Positions 33,884 through 43,660 of a stretch of 64,000 nt of DNA are shown in pieces. Under the pieces are notes generated by a model. The model searched no databases, had not been told where the DNA came from, and saw only the letters and a program-made list of their open reading frames with translations. The translations under genes were made by a program, and so were the position numbers. Origin of the DNA: Metarhizium brunneum (Eukaryota > Ascomycota > Sordariomycetes > Hypocreales > Clavicipitaceae); NCBI RefSeq assembly GCF_013426205.1, contig NC_089422.1, positions 372,001-436,000 on the forward strand, read 5' to 3'. Within the stretch, counting starts at the first letter, position 1. Each line of letters begins with the position of its first letter.

Positions 33884-34574
33884 GCCTGGGAGAATGCTTG
33901 TGTATTTTTGCTTGTATAGTCTATTGGATAGCTGGTGGCTGACTTGATACCCTGTGTGGAAATGTGTCGTGGCAGTTTGTAGATGGGACTGATGAAACTT
34001 TGCCGGCGTGTTGTGCGCCAAAGGACTTGCCACGAGTACCAGATGACGTATTCTGGGTCATCAAATGACATTGGAGTCATCTAACTGGCCTCGTCCTCTA
34101 GACGGCTCAAATTAAGTTGCAAGGTTTGAACTAGGCTAAAGGTTCAAACGAGAAGCTAATTCGCAAAAAGCACAACCGCTATTTTGTCTTGTCCGTTTTC
34201 AACTGCGCTGGATGGCTATAGGGGCTATTCACAACCTTCCCACCTTCTCCTTTTATGTGCCCCTATGCTGACCAACTTCATCATCCATATAGAACTGGCG
34301 TTGTGCCATTCCCAAGGACAACCAGACGACTTGACTGGTAAACCAGGCCACTTGTTTTGTGAAGAAGAGAGGTGTCAGCATATCTGGTTCTGGCTTTCCG
34401 GATATTCGTAAGAAATTCTTCTCCTTGGCTTCGTCCATCTATAAGAGATATTCAAGTCAAAAGAAGGGCAGAATAGCAAGTGAAGAATAGTGGGGCCAAT
34501 CGTTCCCCTCAAAGGCCAAGAGTCGAGACAAACCTCAACGTCAAACCAGACTCTTCTGTCCCCCCCAACGCACC
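33884..34574. other. Intergenic, no gene seen
   Basis: Spacer between two genes read in the same direction; a CCCCCCAACGCACC leader directly precedes the next ATG. Confidence 0.45.
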
Positions 34575-35606
34575 ATGAAGCGCATACTCATCTTGGACGG
34601 CGGCCTCGGCACGTCCCTCGAGCAAAAATACAACACCAAGTTCAACCCATCCACACCCCTCTGGTCGTCCGACCTCCTCGTCTCCGACCCCGCCACGCTC
34701 CTCCAATGCCAGAGCGACTTTGGAGACGTCCCCGTCGACATCCTTCTCACGGCAACCTACCAAGTCTCCATTGCAGGATTCGCCGGCACCAAAACGCCCA
34801 AATTTCCGCACGGCATCTCACCACTGGATATTCCCCCGTTCCTGGAAACAGCCGTGGCCGTTGCGGAAAATGCCACGCGCGCGCATCACGGCACCGTGGC
34901 GCTCAGCCTCGGCCCCTACGGGGCGTGCATGATCCCGAGCCAGGAGTACAGCGGGGAATACGACGACGCGCACGATTCGCAAGAAGCCCTGTGCCAGTGG
35001 CACCGGGAAAGAATGCAGCTGTTCGGCAGGGTGCGTGGCCTGGCCTCCCGGATAGGGTACATGTCCATGGAGACGATCCCCCGGGCGGACGAGATTGCGG
35101 CCATGCGCGCGGCGCTGGACCAGGTGCCGGAGCTGGCGGGCGTGCCGTTCTGGATGTCGTGCTTGTATCCGGGGGATAGTCCGTGTCTGCCCAGCGGCGA
35201 GGCGCCGGAGACTGCGCTGCGAGCCATGTTTGACTCGAGGGTGGCGAAGTCGGTTCCGTGGGGCGTGGGCATCAACTGCACCAAGGTGTGGAAGTTGACG
35301 GCTCTGTTGAAGCAGTACGAATCGGTGATGGATATGTTGGTACAGGATGGGACGTTGCTCGAGTGGCCGGCACTGGTTCTCTATCCCGACGGGACAAATG
35401 GGGAGGTGTACAACACGGTCACGCAGGTATGGGAGGTTCCTGGTGATGGAAGGGACGTGAGCAGGGTGCCGTGGGAGGAACAGCTTGCTGAGGTTGTGAG
35501 GGGGACGGAAGGGAGAGGGAAATGGAGGCAGATTGTGGTGGGCGGGTGCTGCATGGCGAGTTGGCAGGATATAGCACGCCTTCGGGAGATTCTGCTAACG
35601 GCATGA
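34575..35606 (+). CDS. Homocysteine S-methyltransferase (Mht1/Sam4 type)
   Basis: A single exon of 343 residues starting MKRILILDGGLGTSLEQ. The family's zinc-binding cysteines are visible in WGVGINCTK and in VVGGCCMAS near the C terminus; the substrate region TATYQVSIAGF matches the TxTYQ motif of the homocysteine-binding barrel, and SLGPYGA is also typical. The enzyme transfers a methyl group from S-methylmethionine or S-adenosylmethionine to homocysteine, giving methionine, in the cytosol. Length fits the family (about 325-350). No intron, and no partner gene next to it. Confidence 0.92.
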   Translation: MKRILILDGGLGTSLEQKYNTKFNPSTPLWSSDLLVSDPATLLQCQSDFGDVPVDILLTATYQVSIAGFAGTKTPKFPHGISPLDIPPFLETAVAVAENATRAHHGTVALSLGPYGACMIPSQEYSGEYDDAHDSQEALCQWHRERMQLFGRVRGLASRIGYMSMETIPRADEIAAMRAALDQVPELAGVPFWMSCLYPGDSPCLPSGEAPETALRAMFDSRVAKSVPWGVGINCTKVWKLTALLKQYESVMDMLVQDGTLLEWPALVLYPDGTNGEVYNTVTQVWEVPGDGRDVSRVPWEEQLAEVVRGTEGRGKWRQIVVGGCCMASWQDIARLREILLTA

Positions 35607-35730
35607 AACGGCCTGTGTTTTATGGATAGGAGTGGGCATAAGCATGATAGAAACATTATTATAGCGGCAGTTATATTCTTTCGCGCTTCTCTTATTCTGC
35701 TGAACAATCGAAGTTGATGGCAGAATATAG

Positions 35731-35853
35731 TTACCTACCCTTTTTGGCCTTTTTGGCCTCTTTGGCCTCGGCCTTGCTAGCCTTGTCGGCCCCTTTCGTG
35801 GCCAGTTTAACAGCTTCCTTGGTGCTACGCTTTGGTTCAGCGTTTTTGGAAGC
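35731..35853 (-). pseudogene. Orphan Lys/Ala-rich C-terminal coding relic
   Basis: On the minus strand the frame ASKNAEPKRSTKEAVKLA, then ADKASKAEAKEAKKAKK, ends in TAA at 35731-35733. Codon use looks like real coding sequence and the composition is that of a basic nuclear-protein tail. It is preceded by a 19-base homopolymer and a stop, with an acidic stretch (NPDSEEIREVTKMI) further upstream. No complete gene is present. It could be the end of a chromatin protein or of a transposase. Confidence 0.35.
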
Positions 35854-36338
35854 CTTTTTTTTTTTTTTTTAATTCCTGATCATCTTCGTAACCTCTCTGA
35901 TTTCCTCGGAATCAGGATTTGACAGTGGCTGAGGCTATCGCGAGATGGCCGCGGCTAGCGGGCCACGGCGCGGCACCAATTGCGCTGGTACGTCTGACGC
36001 GTCACGATGCGTAGACGGTCTACTTTTCTAGTCTCTTACTGTCCTTAGCCTAGTACAGCCTAATACTGTTTTAGATTTTACGCTTGTACGATACTTGTAT
36101 CATGCGTGTAATTTTATTTGACTACAGAGCAAAACAACCAAAAATTAATATAGTTACCTACCGAGACGTATGCACTAATATAGTATAATGTCTGTTGTAG
36201 CGCGATATCAAGGTACTAGATGGAATTAAATACCCTTTCCCTCCTACTATTTATAGAAAAAGTGATGAGTTGCAAGGAACTAAAACTGAGACCAACTCGA
36301 TTGGCAAATCGGGAGAGTCCAAAATACGCGTGCCGACG

Positions 36339-36372
36339 TGTGACAAGGGCTAAAGGCTTAGAGCAATTCAAT
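36339..36372 (+). repeat. Fragment of TGTGACAAGGGCT dispersed repeat
   Basis: TGTGACAAGGGCTAAAGGCTT and a short tail match the 5' end of the other copies; the rest is missing. Confidence 0.4.
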
Positions 36373-36685
36373 GTTGTTACATATGTACGCTGACATGGAA
36401 TTGATGGAGGCTGAGGGAGCAACACGGAGCTCCTGATGACAGGCGCAGCAGTCGGCTCCACACGGCCGTGTGTGGCTTGGTGCCTAAACTAGTTGGTCTG
36501 TTGCCTCATGTGCTCGTCCTGGACTCCTGGCGACTCCAGGTCGGCATTTTGGCCTGTTGGGCGGACTGACGACCTTGTACCAAATACACAAGTACGTTAT
36601 GAGAAGCCAGAAATCACTCAAATCATCTTCATTTCCCCTCGCTCACAACTGACTTATCCTCCCTTGTCTGTCAAAGCTTACCGGC

Positions 36686-38002
36686 ATGATCGAACCACAG
36701 CAGCGTCTCTGGGTAGGATCGGGGAGTTTGGTCCCTGGCGCGTATGGGCCGTTCACCTGGTTTATCACGGATTTCGACCAGAGAAGACATTTCTCCATCA
36801 CGTATGCTCCCAAAGTTCCTGTGGAAAACCGGGAAGAAACCGAGGACATCTGCATAGCGGAGCTCAAAAAGCATCTCGATAATCTTGGCGACGGTGTCTT
36901 TGGATTCCGGTTCTCTGAGCCAGACGGCCCCATCACGACATCTACAGACCTAAAAGACGACGCGACAATTTATGTCAATGACCCAGCCTTGTCATCCTTG
37001 GGCCTTTCTTTCCCCGTCAAGACTATATACCTAGGAAGTCTGACCGAGCTGGACCGACTAGCGCCACTGGTTGATAAGGTGTTGTATCATGACACGCATG
37101 GTGCCACAACAACCGCCGCCTTCAAGTACTGGTTCATGGCGAATGGCATGTCCCGGGTTTGGTACGAGCTCAACGACTGGTGTCGACTGCCTCGTGACCA
37201 TCCACACATTGTCCCATTCGACTCGGTCGTGCTCAGCGACGTGACTGGGCGCATTGTTGGTTTTACAAGCCGCTTCGTCTCGGGGGGCACACTGCATGAA
37301 AATAACGCCACGACCCGTCCATTCCGCCTTGGTTGGTTTCGCCAGCTCCTCTCTGTAGTAGATGGCTTGAATTACAAGTACGGAGTCATGCACCAAGACA
37401 TAGCAGCACGGAACCTGATCATCAATGAAGACGACAATCTGCAAATATTCGACTTTAACTACGCCATATCAATTGCAGAGTACTACACCCCTGAACGCGA
37501 TGATGTAAAGGGCGTCATTTTCACCTTGTACGAAATCATTACTCTAGACGAGCATTTCCGAGACGTTCCGCACAAGGACCAGGACGCCGAGGCGTTACTG
37601 CAGATGGAGTGGTCAAAACACCCCGACGTAAAACTTGATAGCAACATACAAGCATTCCGGGACGTCTTAAACGATTGGGTCAGCCGCCGGAAGCAAAGGC
37701 GCTTCGAACCAAGGGATACATGGCTCAGCTGGCCACATTTATCTGAGTGGCCTCTGGCGCCGAGGGCACTCTACGGGCCCGATGGGGAAGTGACGGGGAA
37801 AGAGATGCGCCCTACTGCTGCCTTGTCCCGGAGAGAGCTGGTTAGCATGGGAGAGGCGTTTTGGAACTGGGAGAGGCCGGCGAGCTATCGACTGGCGGGG
37901 GCGCTGTCACGAGGAGATTCGGATGGCAACCTCTCGGATGGTGCGGAGACGAAGGCGAGTGGGATAGGCTGTGCTTCTGTCGACACGTGCGCGGTTCCAT
38001 GA
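36686..38002 (+). CDS. Divergent protein kinase-like protein
   Basis: A single exon of 438 residues from ATG 36686. The C half has a kinase-like layout: FDSVVLSDVTGRIVGF (hinge side), GVMHQDIAARNLIINED for the catalytic loop (HQD, Asn kept) and LQIFDFNYAI for the DFG position (DFN). GVIFTLYEIITLD resembles the alpha-F region. The N half of about 150 residues has no recognised domain, and no clear glycine loop is seen. It resembles the protein at 26.1-27.2 kb in the HQD loop and altered DFG, but not in length or N half. Such HQD proteins are common orphans of filamentous ascomycetes; catalysis is doubtful because the metal-binding Gly is replaced, although the Asp remains. The last 30 residues are low complexity. 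Confidence 0.65.
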   Translation: MIEPQQRLWVGSGSLVPGAYGPFTWFITDFDQRRHFSITYAPKVPVENREETEDICIAELKKHLDNLGDGVFGFRFSEPDGPITTSTDLKDDATIYVNDPALSSLGLSFPVKTIYLGSLTELDRLAPLVDKVLYHDTHGATTTAAFKYWFMANGMSRVWYELNDWCRLPRDHPHIVPFDSVVLSDVTGRIVGFTSRFVSGGTLHENNATTRPFRLGWFRQLLSVVDGLNYKYGVMHQDIAARNLIINEDDNLQIFDFNYAISIAEYYTPERDDVKGVIFTLYEIITLDEHFRDVPHKDQDAEALLQMEWSKHPDVKLDSNIQAFRDVLNDWVSRRKQRRFEPRDTWLSWPHLSEWPLAPRALYGPDGEVTGKEMRPTAALSRRELVSMGEAFWNWERPASYRLAGALSRGDSDGNLSDGAETKASGIGCASVDTCAVP

Positions 38003-38673
38003 GAAAAGATGGATGCAATGTCAAGATGGGAAGGTTGAATTTCAAAGAGGAGAGAAAGGTTTGTGGTATGTGTCTCTGGTTGCTTCCTGTTTAGACGTGG
38101 TCGTTTTTAAGTCGTCGACTGACATTGGTCCACCCTGTCAAGAACCTGCATGAACCACTTGCACTGGGTGCATTACTAGCACTTGAGGACTTGAGATGTG
38201 GAATAATATAGTTGTTTGGACGCTGTTATTGAGACCACGTCCTCGTGCCCACGCTTGGCTACCAGCTCCATTGCCGACCCCCATGAAATCCTTTGCGTCC
38301 ATGTCCATGTCGGCGTCGTGGGCGAGCACGAGTCGCACTATCATGCCGGGAAAGAAACTTTTCAGCATCTACAAGCGCATATACCTTGCGTCGAGTCGCG
38401 TGACAAGGCTACGTGCGCCAAGCAGCCGCGTTCTTGGCCCAGGATGTAGTGGAAGAAAGCTGGTCGATGGGTTTGAGCAGCCTTTCTGCCATCTACTTGC
38501 CGTTATGCCTCATACCATCGCCAATATGCCTTCACGTAGTCCGGTCTTGCTCTTGTAGCACCTCGTTCCAAATAAAACCAACTTTCCAAATTGTACTTGT
38601 CATCAAGTCAAGCTACTCCCAATTAAAATAGATTGACATCAATTTCATCTACCAGGCCTCCACTATCATAGTA
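38003..38673. other. Intergenic between convergent genes
   Basis: No gene recognised; only short ORFs. Confidence 0.4.
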
Positions 38674-39945
38674 TCACGCCCAGTGCCAGTCCTTGAGAGC
38701 CAAATCTCCGCTCAGCGCCGAAGGTCCCTCAAATCGATCAAACCACTTGTCTATATTGCGCCACTTGGTAACCACCACACTCCTAGAAGACCCCTCACAC
38801 TTGGCCCTCAGTTCAAAAGCTAAAACCAAAAAAATTAGCATCACATGCTATATAGAAATGGACTGGGGGCACACATACTTGCGACCTGCCACGGGTCAGC
38901 CCAGTGGCTTTTACCCTCCCTCGAGTAGAGCATGACTTGGCGAACGTCCAGGGCGGAAACGGGAGAGCTTCCAAACTCGTTCTGGAGGTCAAGCGTCTTG
39001 TCGATGACGTCGCCGTGCGAGGGGGCCGTGGCGAGCAGGATGACGTGCTTGGGGAACATTTCGTTGCTAAAGTCGAGCACCAGCTCGTCGTTGGTGCCGG
39101 CGGTCAGGGCGGAGATGCCCGAGCCGAGTTCCAGGTGCGCCTCCATCGACTTGAACTTGGTGCAGGCGTTGGACTGCCCGATGGGCATGACGGCGATGGT
39201 GTCCGTCTTTTCGTCGGGGTGCTGCCACTTCCAGTCGCTTACGGCAATGCTGCCTGTGAAGTGGGATGGTTCGTTTCCTGTAATGTCGCCGAAGCGGTTG
39301 AACCAGTCGTAAATGTCGTCGTACTTGTTTATGATGACCTTTCGCGACGACTCGTCGCATGTCGCGGTGATGGAGATGCCTATTCGATGCTGGGTTAGGA
39401 CAATGTCGTCTCGGGTCAACTTGCAAGGGTTGGTACATGCCTCCAATCTCCCATGAGTCTGGGTTCGTCCGCTCATCTCGTACTGAGTATACTTTGAACG
39501 ATTTGACATCCTCGACCTTGACTCGCTTCAAGCCAAAGGCCTTCTCGAGGTCGATTGGTTTTGTGGACTCCTCGCCCTTGGAGGGATGGACCAGGATTGT
39601 CTGGTGGCTGTTGCCGAACTCGATGACGAGATCGTCAAAGGTGCCGGCGCCGTCGAAGCCAGAGATGCCGTTTCCGAGAAACAGCTTCACCTCGAGGGAC
39701 TTGAAGTAGTCGCATGTCTCGGGGCCGGGGTGCCAGCCGCCCTGCTCCGGGCGTGTGCAATATTGCGACGATTCCTGCTTCTCGCACGTATTTTTCCCTG
39801 CGTAGCCCCAGGTTGTTGGATCTACACCTAGCTTTGTAGCCATGGTGTCGATCAGCTCTGAGCATTGTCCATTCGCATTACTCTGTGCTGTGGCGCCTTG
39901 GAGCCATAGCACAGATAGGCCTGCAGCCCAACTAAAGTAGATCAT
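38674..39945 (-). CDS. Secreted protein with two tandem beta-rich domains, three exons (one GC-AG intron)
   Basis: Exons 39945-39441, 39379-38879 and 38819-38674 (minus) give 383 residues with a signal peptide (MIYFSWAAGLSVLWLQGATA). The mature chain contains the same domain twice: each copy runs FKSLEVKLFLGNGIS or FKSMEAHLELGSGIS, then GTFDDLVIEFG or GTNDELVLDFS, a DL..AFG type helix, a KVYS/MLYS strand, a Trp, a TC..SSR turn, WFNRF or WFDRF and a final DWKW/DWHW. The pattern vaguely recalls PLAT-like beta sandwiches, but I do not claim the family. The first intron has a GC donor (GGAG/GCATGT) and a 61-bp length; no GT donor gives the right phase. The last exon is only found by matching repeat two to repeat one. 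Divergent partner of the enterotoxin-like gene at 41.7 kb; a joint role is inference. Confidence 0.7.
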
Positions 39946-40857
39946 GGTTTTGCAAATGGAAAAATGTGGAATGGGCAGAAGTAGTAGGAGTCCCAATGCT
40001 GAAGAGTTTCGAGTTATTGTAGAGATGGGAATGGCAGCGCAGTTTATATATTTCAAGACACGAGAGCTGAGGCATGGAATGGCGCGATTTTGGCGACGGC
40101 TGCAATTACCATGCACGTCTGGAACACGGCACACATTCAATGTATTTGCATGAGGAGATTCTTAGTACAGTTAATTGTAGCACCCTGCAATAGGACCTAG
40201 ACTTACAAGAGCTTCTATAGGAAAGAGAAACACCATGATCCCCACACTCGCATCTCGTGATTTACCCAACCCTGCTGCTTTGCTAGAGATGCTTAATTAT
40301 TGAGTTATTGAGTCATGTGGCCATTTGCATAGGCCTTGCCAAGATGAAGAACAATATATCCAATACCGAGATAAGCTCTCTCCGTTTCCATCTGATGGAC
40401 GTCTGACCGCCGAAATCAGAATCACCGCTAGTCCAATCCGGATGGGATGTGATACGAGTCACCCCAATGGGGGTGGGGAGTGGCATGAGAGGTTGCCTGT
40501 GCAGCCTGGGGACTAGGGACCTTCGAATGCCTCCTTGCAGACTATGCGAGCTCTGCTATACTCTTATCTATATTTCCCCAGTATAGCCCTTTACTATGAC
40601 TAATGCAGCTATACACGAGAGCGAAGCCGTGTTGCGGGAGATGGCCATATGAGCCTATATCTGGCTGCGATACGACAGGATAACCACCATCTTAATACAA
40701 CATGTTTGATATAGTGAAGAAGTAGGTCGCAGGGAGCTGCATAAAGAAGAAAATTAATAGTGAGAAGAATACAGCTCAGCCAGACCCCGATACCTTGCAT
40801 TTACTAGGCAAGGTATTATGCACGCAAGGATATGACGTGACGATATAGGTCCACATA
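39946..40857. other. Left part of the divergent promoter region
   Basis: Upstream of the secreted two-domain protein. No gene. Followed by the inverted-repeat element. Confidence 0.45.
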
Positions 40858-41106
40858 TCCCTTTGAGTGCGCTAAGGTGCCACCTCCGTACCTGTCTCCA
40901 CCTTTTCGCGATACTTGACCTTTAAGGTACTTTTCTTAGTGGGGTTCTACTAGGAATTTAATATAGCCTTATATATATTATGAACTATAGGTACTTATAT
41001 TATTATACTAATAACATGTAAGCTAATATACCTTCTGATTTAAGATTTGTAATTGGCTCACATCCTTGCTCGCTACAAAATCGGCACCTTAGCGCACTCA
41101 AAGGGA
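40858..41106. mobile_element. 249-bp MITE with perfect 24-bp terminal inverted repeats and TA duplication
   Basis: The left end TCCCTTTGAGTGCGCTAAGG (continuing GTGCC in the next bases) is exactly repeated in reverse complement at 41083-41106. Both ends are flanked by TA, the target-site duplication of Tc1/mariner and Fot1/pogo elements. The interior is AT-rich (for example TTATATATATTATGAAC) and has no ORF, so it is non-autonomous and needs a transposase from elsewhere. The perfect ends point to recent insertion. It sits between the starts of two divergent secreted-protein genes. Confidence 0.85.
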
Positions 41107-41108
41107 TA

Positions 41109-41676
41109 CAATAGTTAAATAAGCTATATATAATAATGCCAATGCACCAGGGTCTTGTCAAGTTTTTCGACTCATGTGAGAATTACCCCATGTAGACTTT
41201 GCATTGCGACAATGCGACAATGGCTCGAGAGATATACCGAGGATTTTATTAACAGCAGACATACGAATATGAAAGCACCACCTATACGTCTAATCCTTGG
41301 ATGATACTCGCCTAAGTCCTTGACGACAGCGACCAAGTTAGCCCGTCTGGGCTCATCATGAGACCAAATCACGCCAACCCATCAGTGGGAACAAAACTAT
41401 GAAGACGCATTAAGATTGGGGCGAAATGGGAAGAGTGTATGCAACGACACGAAATATGCCGTCCAACGACTGGACTTGCAGCAAAGCGCAAAAATACGTC
41501 TCGGCCACAAATATAAATATCCAGTTCAAGACTCTTCATTGCACTACTTGTCAGACACCGCCAGTGTCACGAATCCGCTCAACTGCCTGATGCCCAGCCA
41601 CCCCCCGTCTTCTACAGATTGACCACCTGCCCAAGATATATTTTATTCCCCCCCTTCTGAGGCTCCATACGTCGCC
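41109..41676. other. Right part of the divergent promoter region
   Basis: Between the MITE and the enterotoxin-like gene; no coding sequence recognised. A pyrimidine-rich leader (ATTCCCCCCCTTC) lies just before the ATG. Confidence 0.45.
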
Positions 41677-42798
41677 ATGATGCTGCCCAAGGCCGCCTGG
41701 CTTCTCACCTGCTGGCTATGGCACACAGCCGTGGAGGCAACCCCAACCACCACGCCCCGACCACTGCCTACATTCCCAGTCTCCATGGCAGACCACGGCG
41801 AGGTATTCCTAGTCATCCCCGAAGGGCCCAAGGCCCTCGGAACGCCCGGCTACTTCCGGAGTCAGGGCGGCATCAGCGAAGGTTCGCTGCCTGCGCCCGA
41901 TGCCGAAACAGCAGCCGAGTGGCAGCGCCTTCGCAACATCAGACCCGACGACAGCGAGGACTCGATTGACTTTGAAGACTTGTCCCTCGTCCTCATGAGC
42001 CTTGTGCCCGACGAGGCAGCCGCGCGGCGCCAGGCCTGGATGATGCTCGATCAGCGCCGGCAGCCGGCTCAAGCAGAGCGCGTCTGGATATTCCGCATCG
42101 CAACAGGACCCAACGTGTGGCTTGGGGAGTGGCAAGATGTTCTCGGCAACCCCATGTCCATGTCCCGTGCGCTTGGGGGCCTGCCTTGGTCGCAAATCAT
42201 CAACTTTACCGAGTTGGACGGAACTAATGCCGATGTGAGAAACTTGTTTGAGACGTTGACCGAGAGGGACCCCGTTGTTCCGCCGGTGGTGGCTACAATG
42301 GAGCTGTCATGGATGAACAATGATGATTACGATGCGGCGTGGGGGAATTACGGTAGTGTCAGGGGAATACCGCACCGGGTATTCGATGCCCCTGAGGGCA
42401 TGACGCGCATGGAGATGGCGAGGGACCTGATGGCGCTGGTGACGAGTAGCCGGGTCGTGCCTGATGCGCAGCGACGACAGGAGTTGCGCGAGTTGCTGGA
42501 CTGGGATATTGATGCTGAGCCTGGGCGTGATTTCCCGCTTCTTCGGCACGGACAGCGTACGTATATTTTGCATTCTTTGTCACGGTGTGAAGGTTGATGC
42601 TAATACGCTCGTGTAGCTACGACGCTGGAGGCTGCTGCGTTGTCGCGGATTCAATGGGGACAGGTGCAGATCCCGCCTAATATTCAGCTAGCTCTGGCAT
42701 CGGGGCTTGTCACCATTGGTCAATGCGGCACGGCATTGAGACAGATTAGGGATGCTGTCAATAAGGGTCCAAAGGGCAAGAGAGGCGTGGTGTGGTAG
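41677..42798 (+). CDS. Secreted enterotoxin-like (ADP-ribosyltransferase-fold) protein, two exons
   Basis: Exons 41677-42556 and 42617-42798 join in phase into 353 residues. A signal peptide (MMLPKAAWLLTCWLW...) is followed by a proline/threonine spacer. The body shows the layout of fungal heat-labile-enterotoxin A-chain-like proteins: VFLVIPEGP followed by GYFRSQGG at the NAD-pocket start, RVWIFRIATGPN as the next core strand, and ALGGLPWSQI, a block typical of the fungal members. The arginine expected in the first core motif is replaced by Leu, so the catalytic set looks incomplete and activity is doubtful. The C terminus has one cysteine and a basic end. Such proteins are numerous in insect-pathogenic Hypocreales and are suspected effectors. 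The assignment rests on motif memory only; a secreted protein of unknown fold is the alternative. Confidence 0.55.
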
Positions 42799-43660
42799 AA
42801 ACGGTTCCTATCTTGTTATGTAGATGGCTTGAGTTGGGAGTGTGCCCGCCTTTGGAACCTTTTAGTCTCGTGAATAAAGGCTTTTATTGGACGAGGCTAC
42901 TCTTTTTTAATTGAATGAGTAGTAGACTTGGACGTAATTGCTGGGTTACAGGTTCAAAGGCCTGCTAGCTGTGGTAGTTTTATCATGTAGCTGGCAAAGG
43001 GTTTCGACTCTTGACAAATATAAATTATTCTGGCAGAGAGTCCGAAAGAGTGCGAATGACTTCCATCATCAAATTAGTTAACGCCAAGTCTTATGGCGTC
43101 AATGTTTTATTGAAGTCCTCCAGACGGTTCCTCAACCCCTTTAGCACCACATATAGCTTACTCGGCATTAAACAGTTGTTTCATCACAGCATATACAAAC
43201 CATTGGCGAAAAGATTGAAATACCAACCAAGCCAACGCAGTACATACCTTTACTTTTAACTACTATACAAGGAATATTTCAGAATAAACAATTGCTCTTC
43301 GTGAATAAGGCTCCGCACACGAGTTTCGTAATTCATTACCCCCAGAGTACAAAGTAGTCCTTCTCTTTTTTATGTAAGCGAACCGACGGTCTCTTAGGTA
43401 TTGTAACATAAATATATATGCCTACAAGTAGTTACAGCAAGTAGGCCTCGTCGGCATCACCGCAACGTAAACGCCTCGTCTTGAGCAAAATCGAGGCCTG
43501 GTTCAGCGGAAAGAATAGCACCTCCAGTATTCTGTAAGTATTGAAGAGGAGATGGTAAAGCTATTATTGATATGCTATTTTTCTACTCTTATAATAGCAG
43601 ACACATTCCAATATGAGTTGCTAATATGAAGGACGAGAAATCCCCTTTGTACTAGAATTG
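42799..43660. other. Intergenic, AT-rich, no gene
   Basis: Only a short ORF (43011-43259) without a recognisable motif. 3' side of both neighbours. Confidence 0.4.

Larger units (their letters stand above)
35607..36685. other. Intergenic with low-complexity relics
   Basis: Holds a Lys/Ala-rich coding-like relic (35731-35853), a T tract of about 19 and a fragment of the dispersed repeat at 36339. Otherwise AT-rich and empty. Confidence 0.4.

Noticed and set aside
32675..34033. Long (452-codon) ORF antisense to the GT90 gene
   Set aside because: Shadow of the GC-rich third positions of a well-identified glycosyltransferase; His/Arg/Val-rich with no motif.
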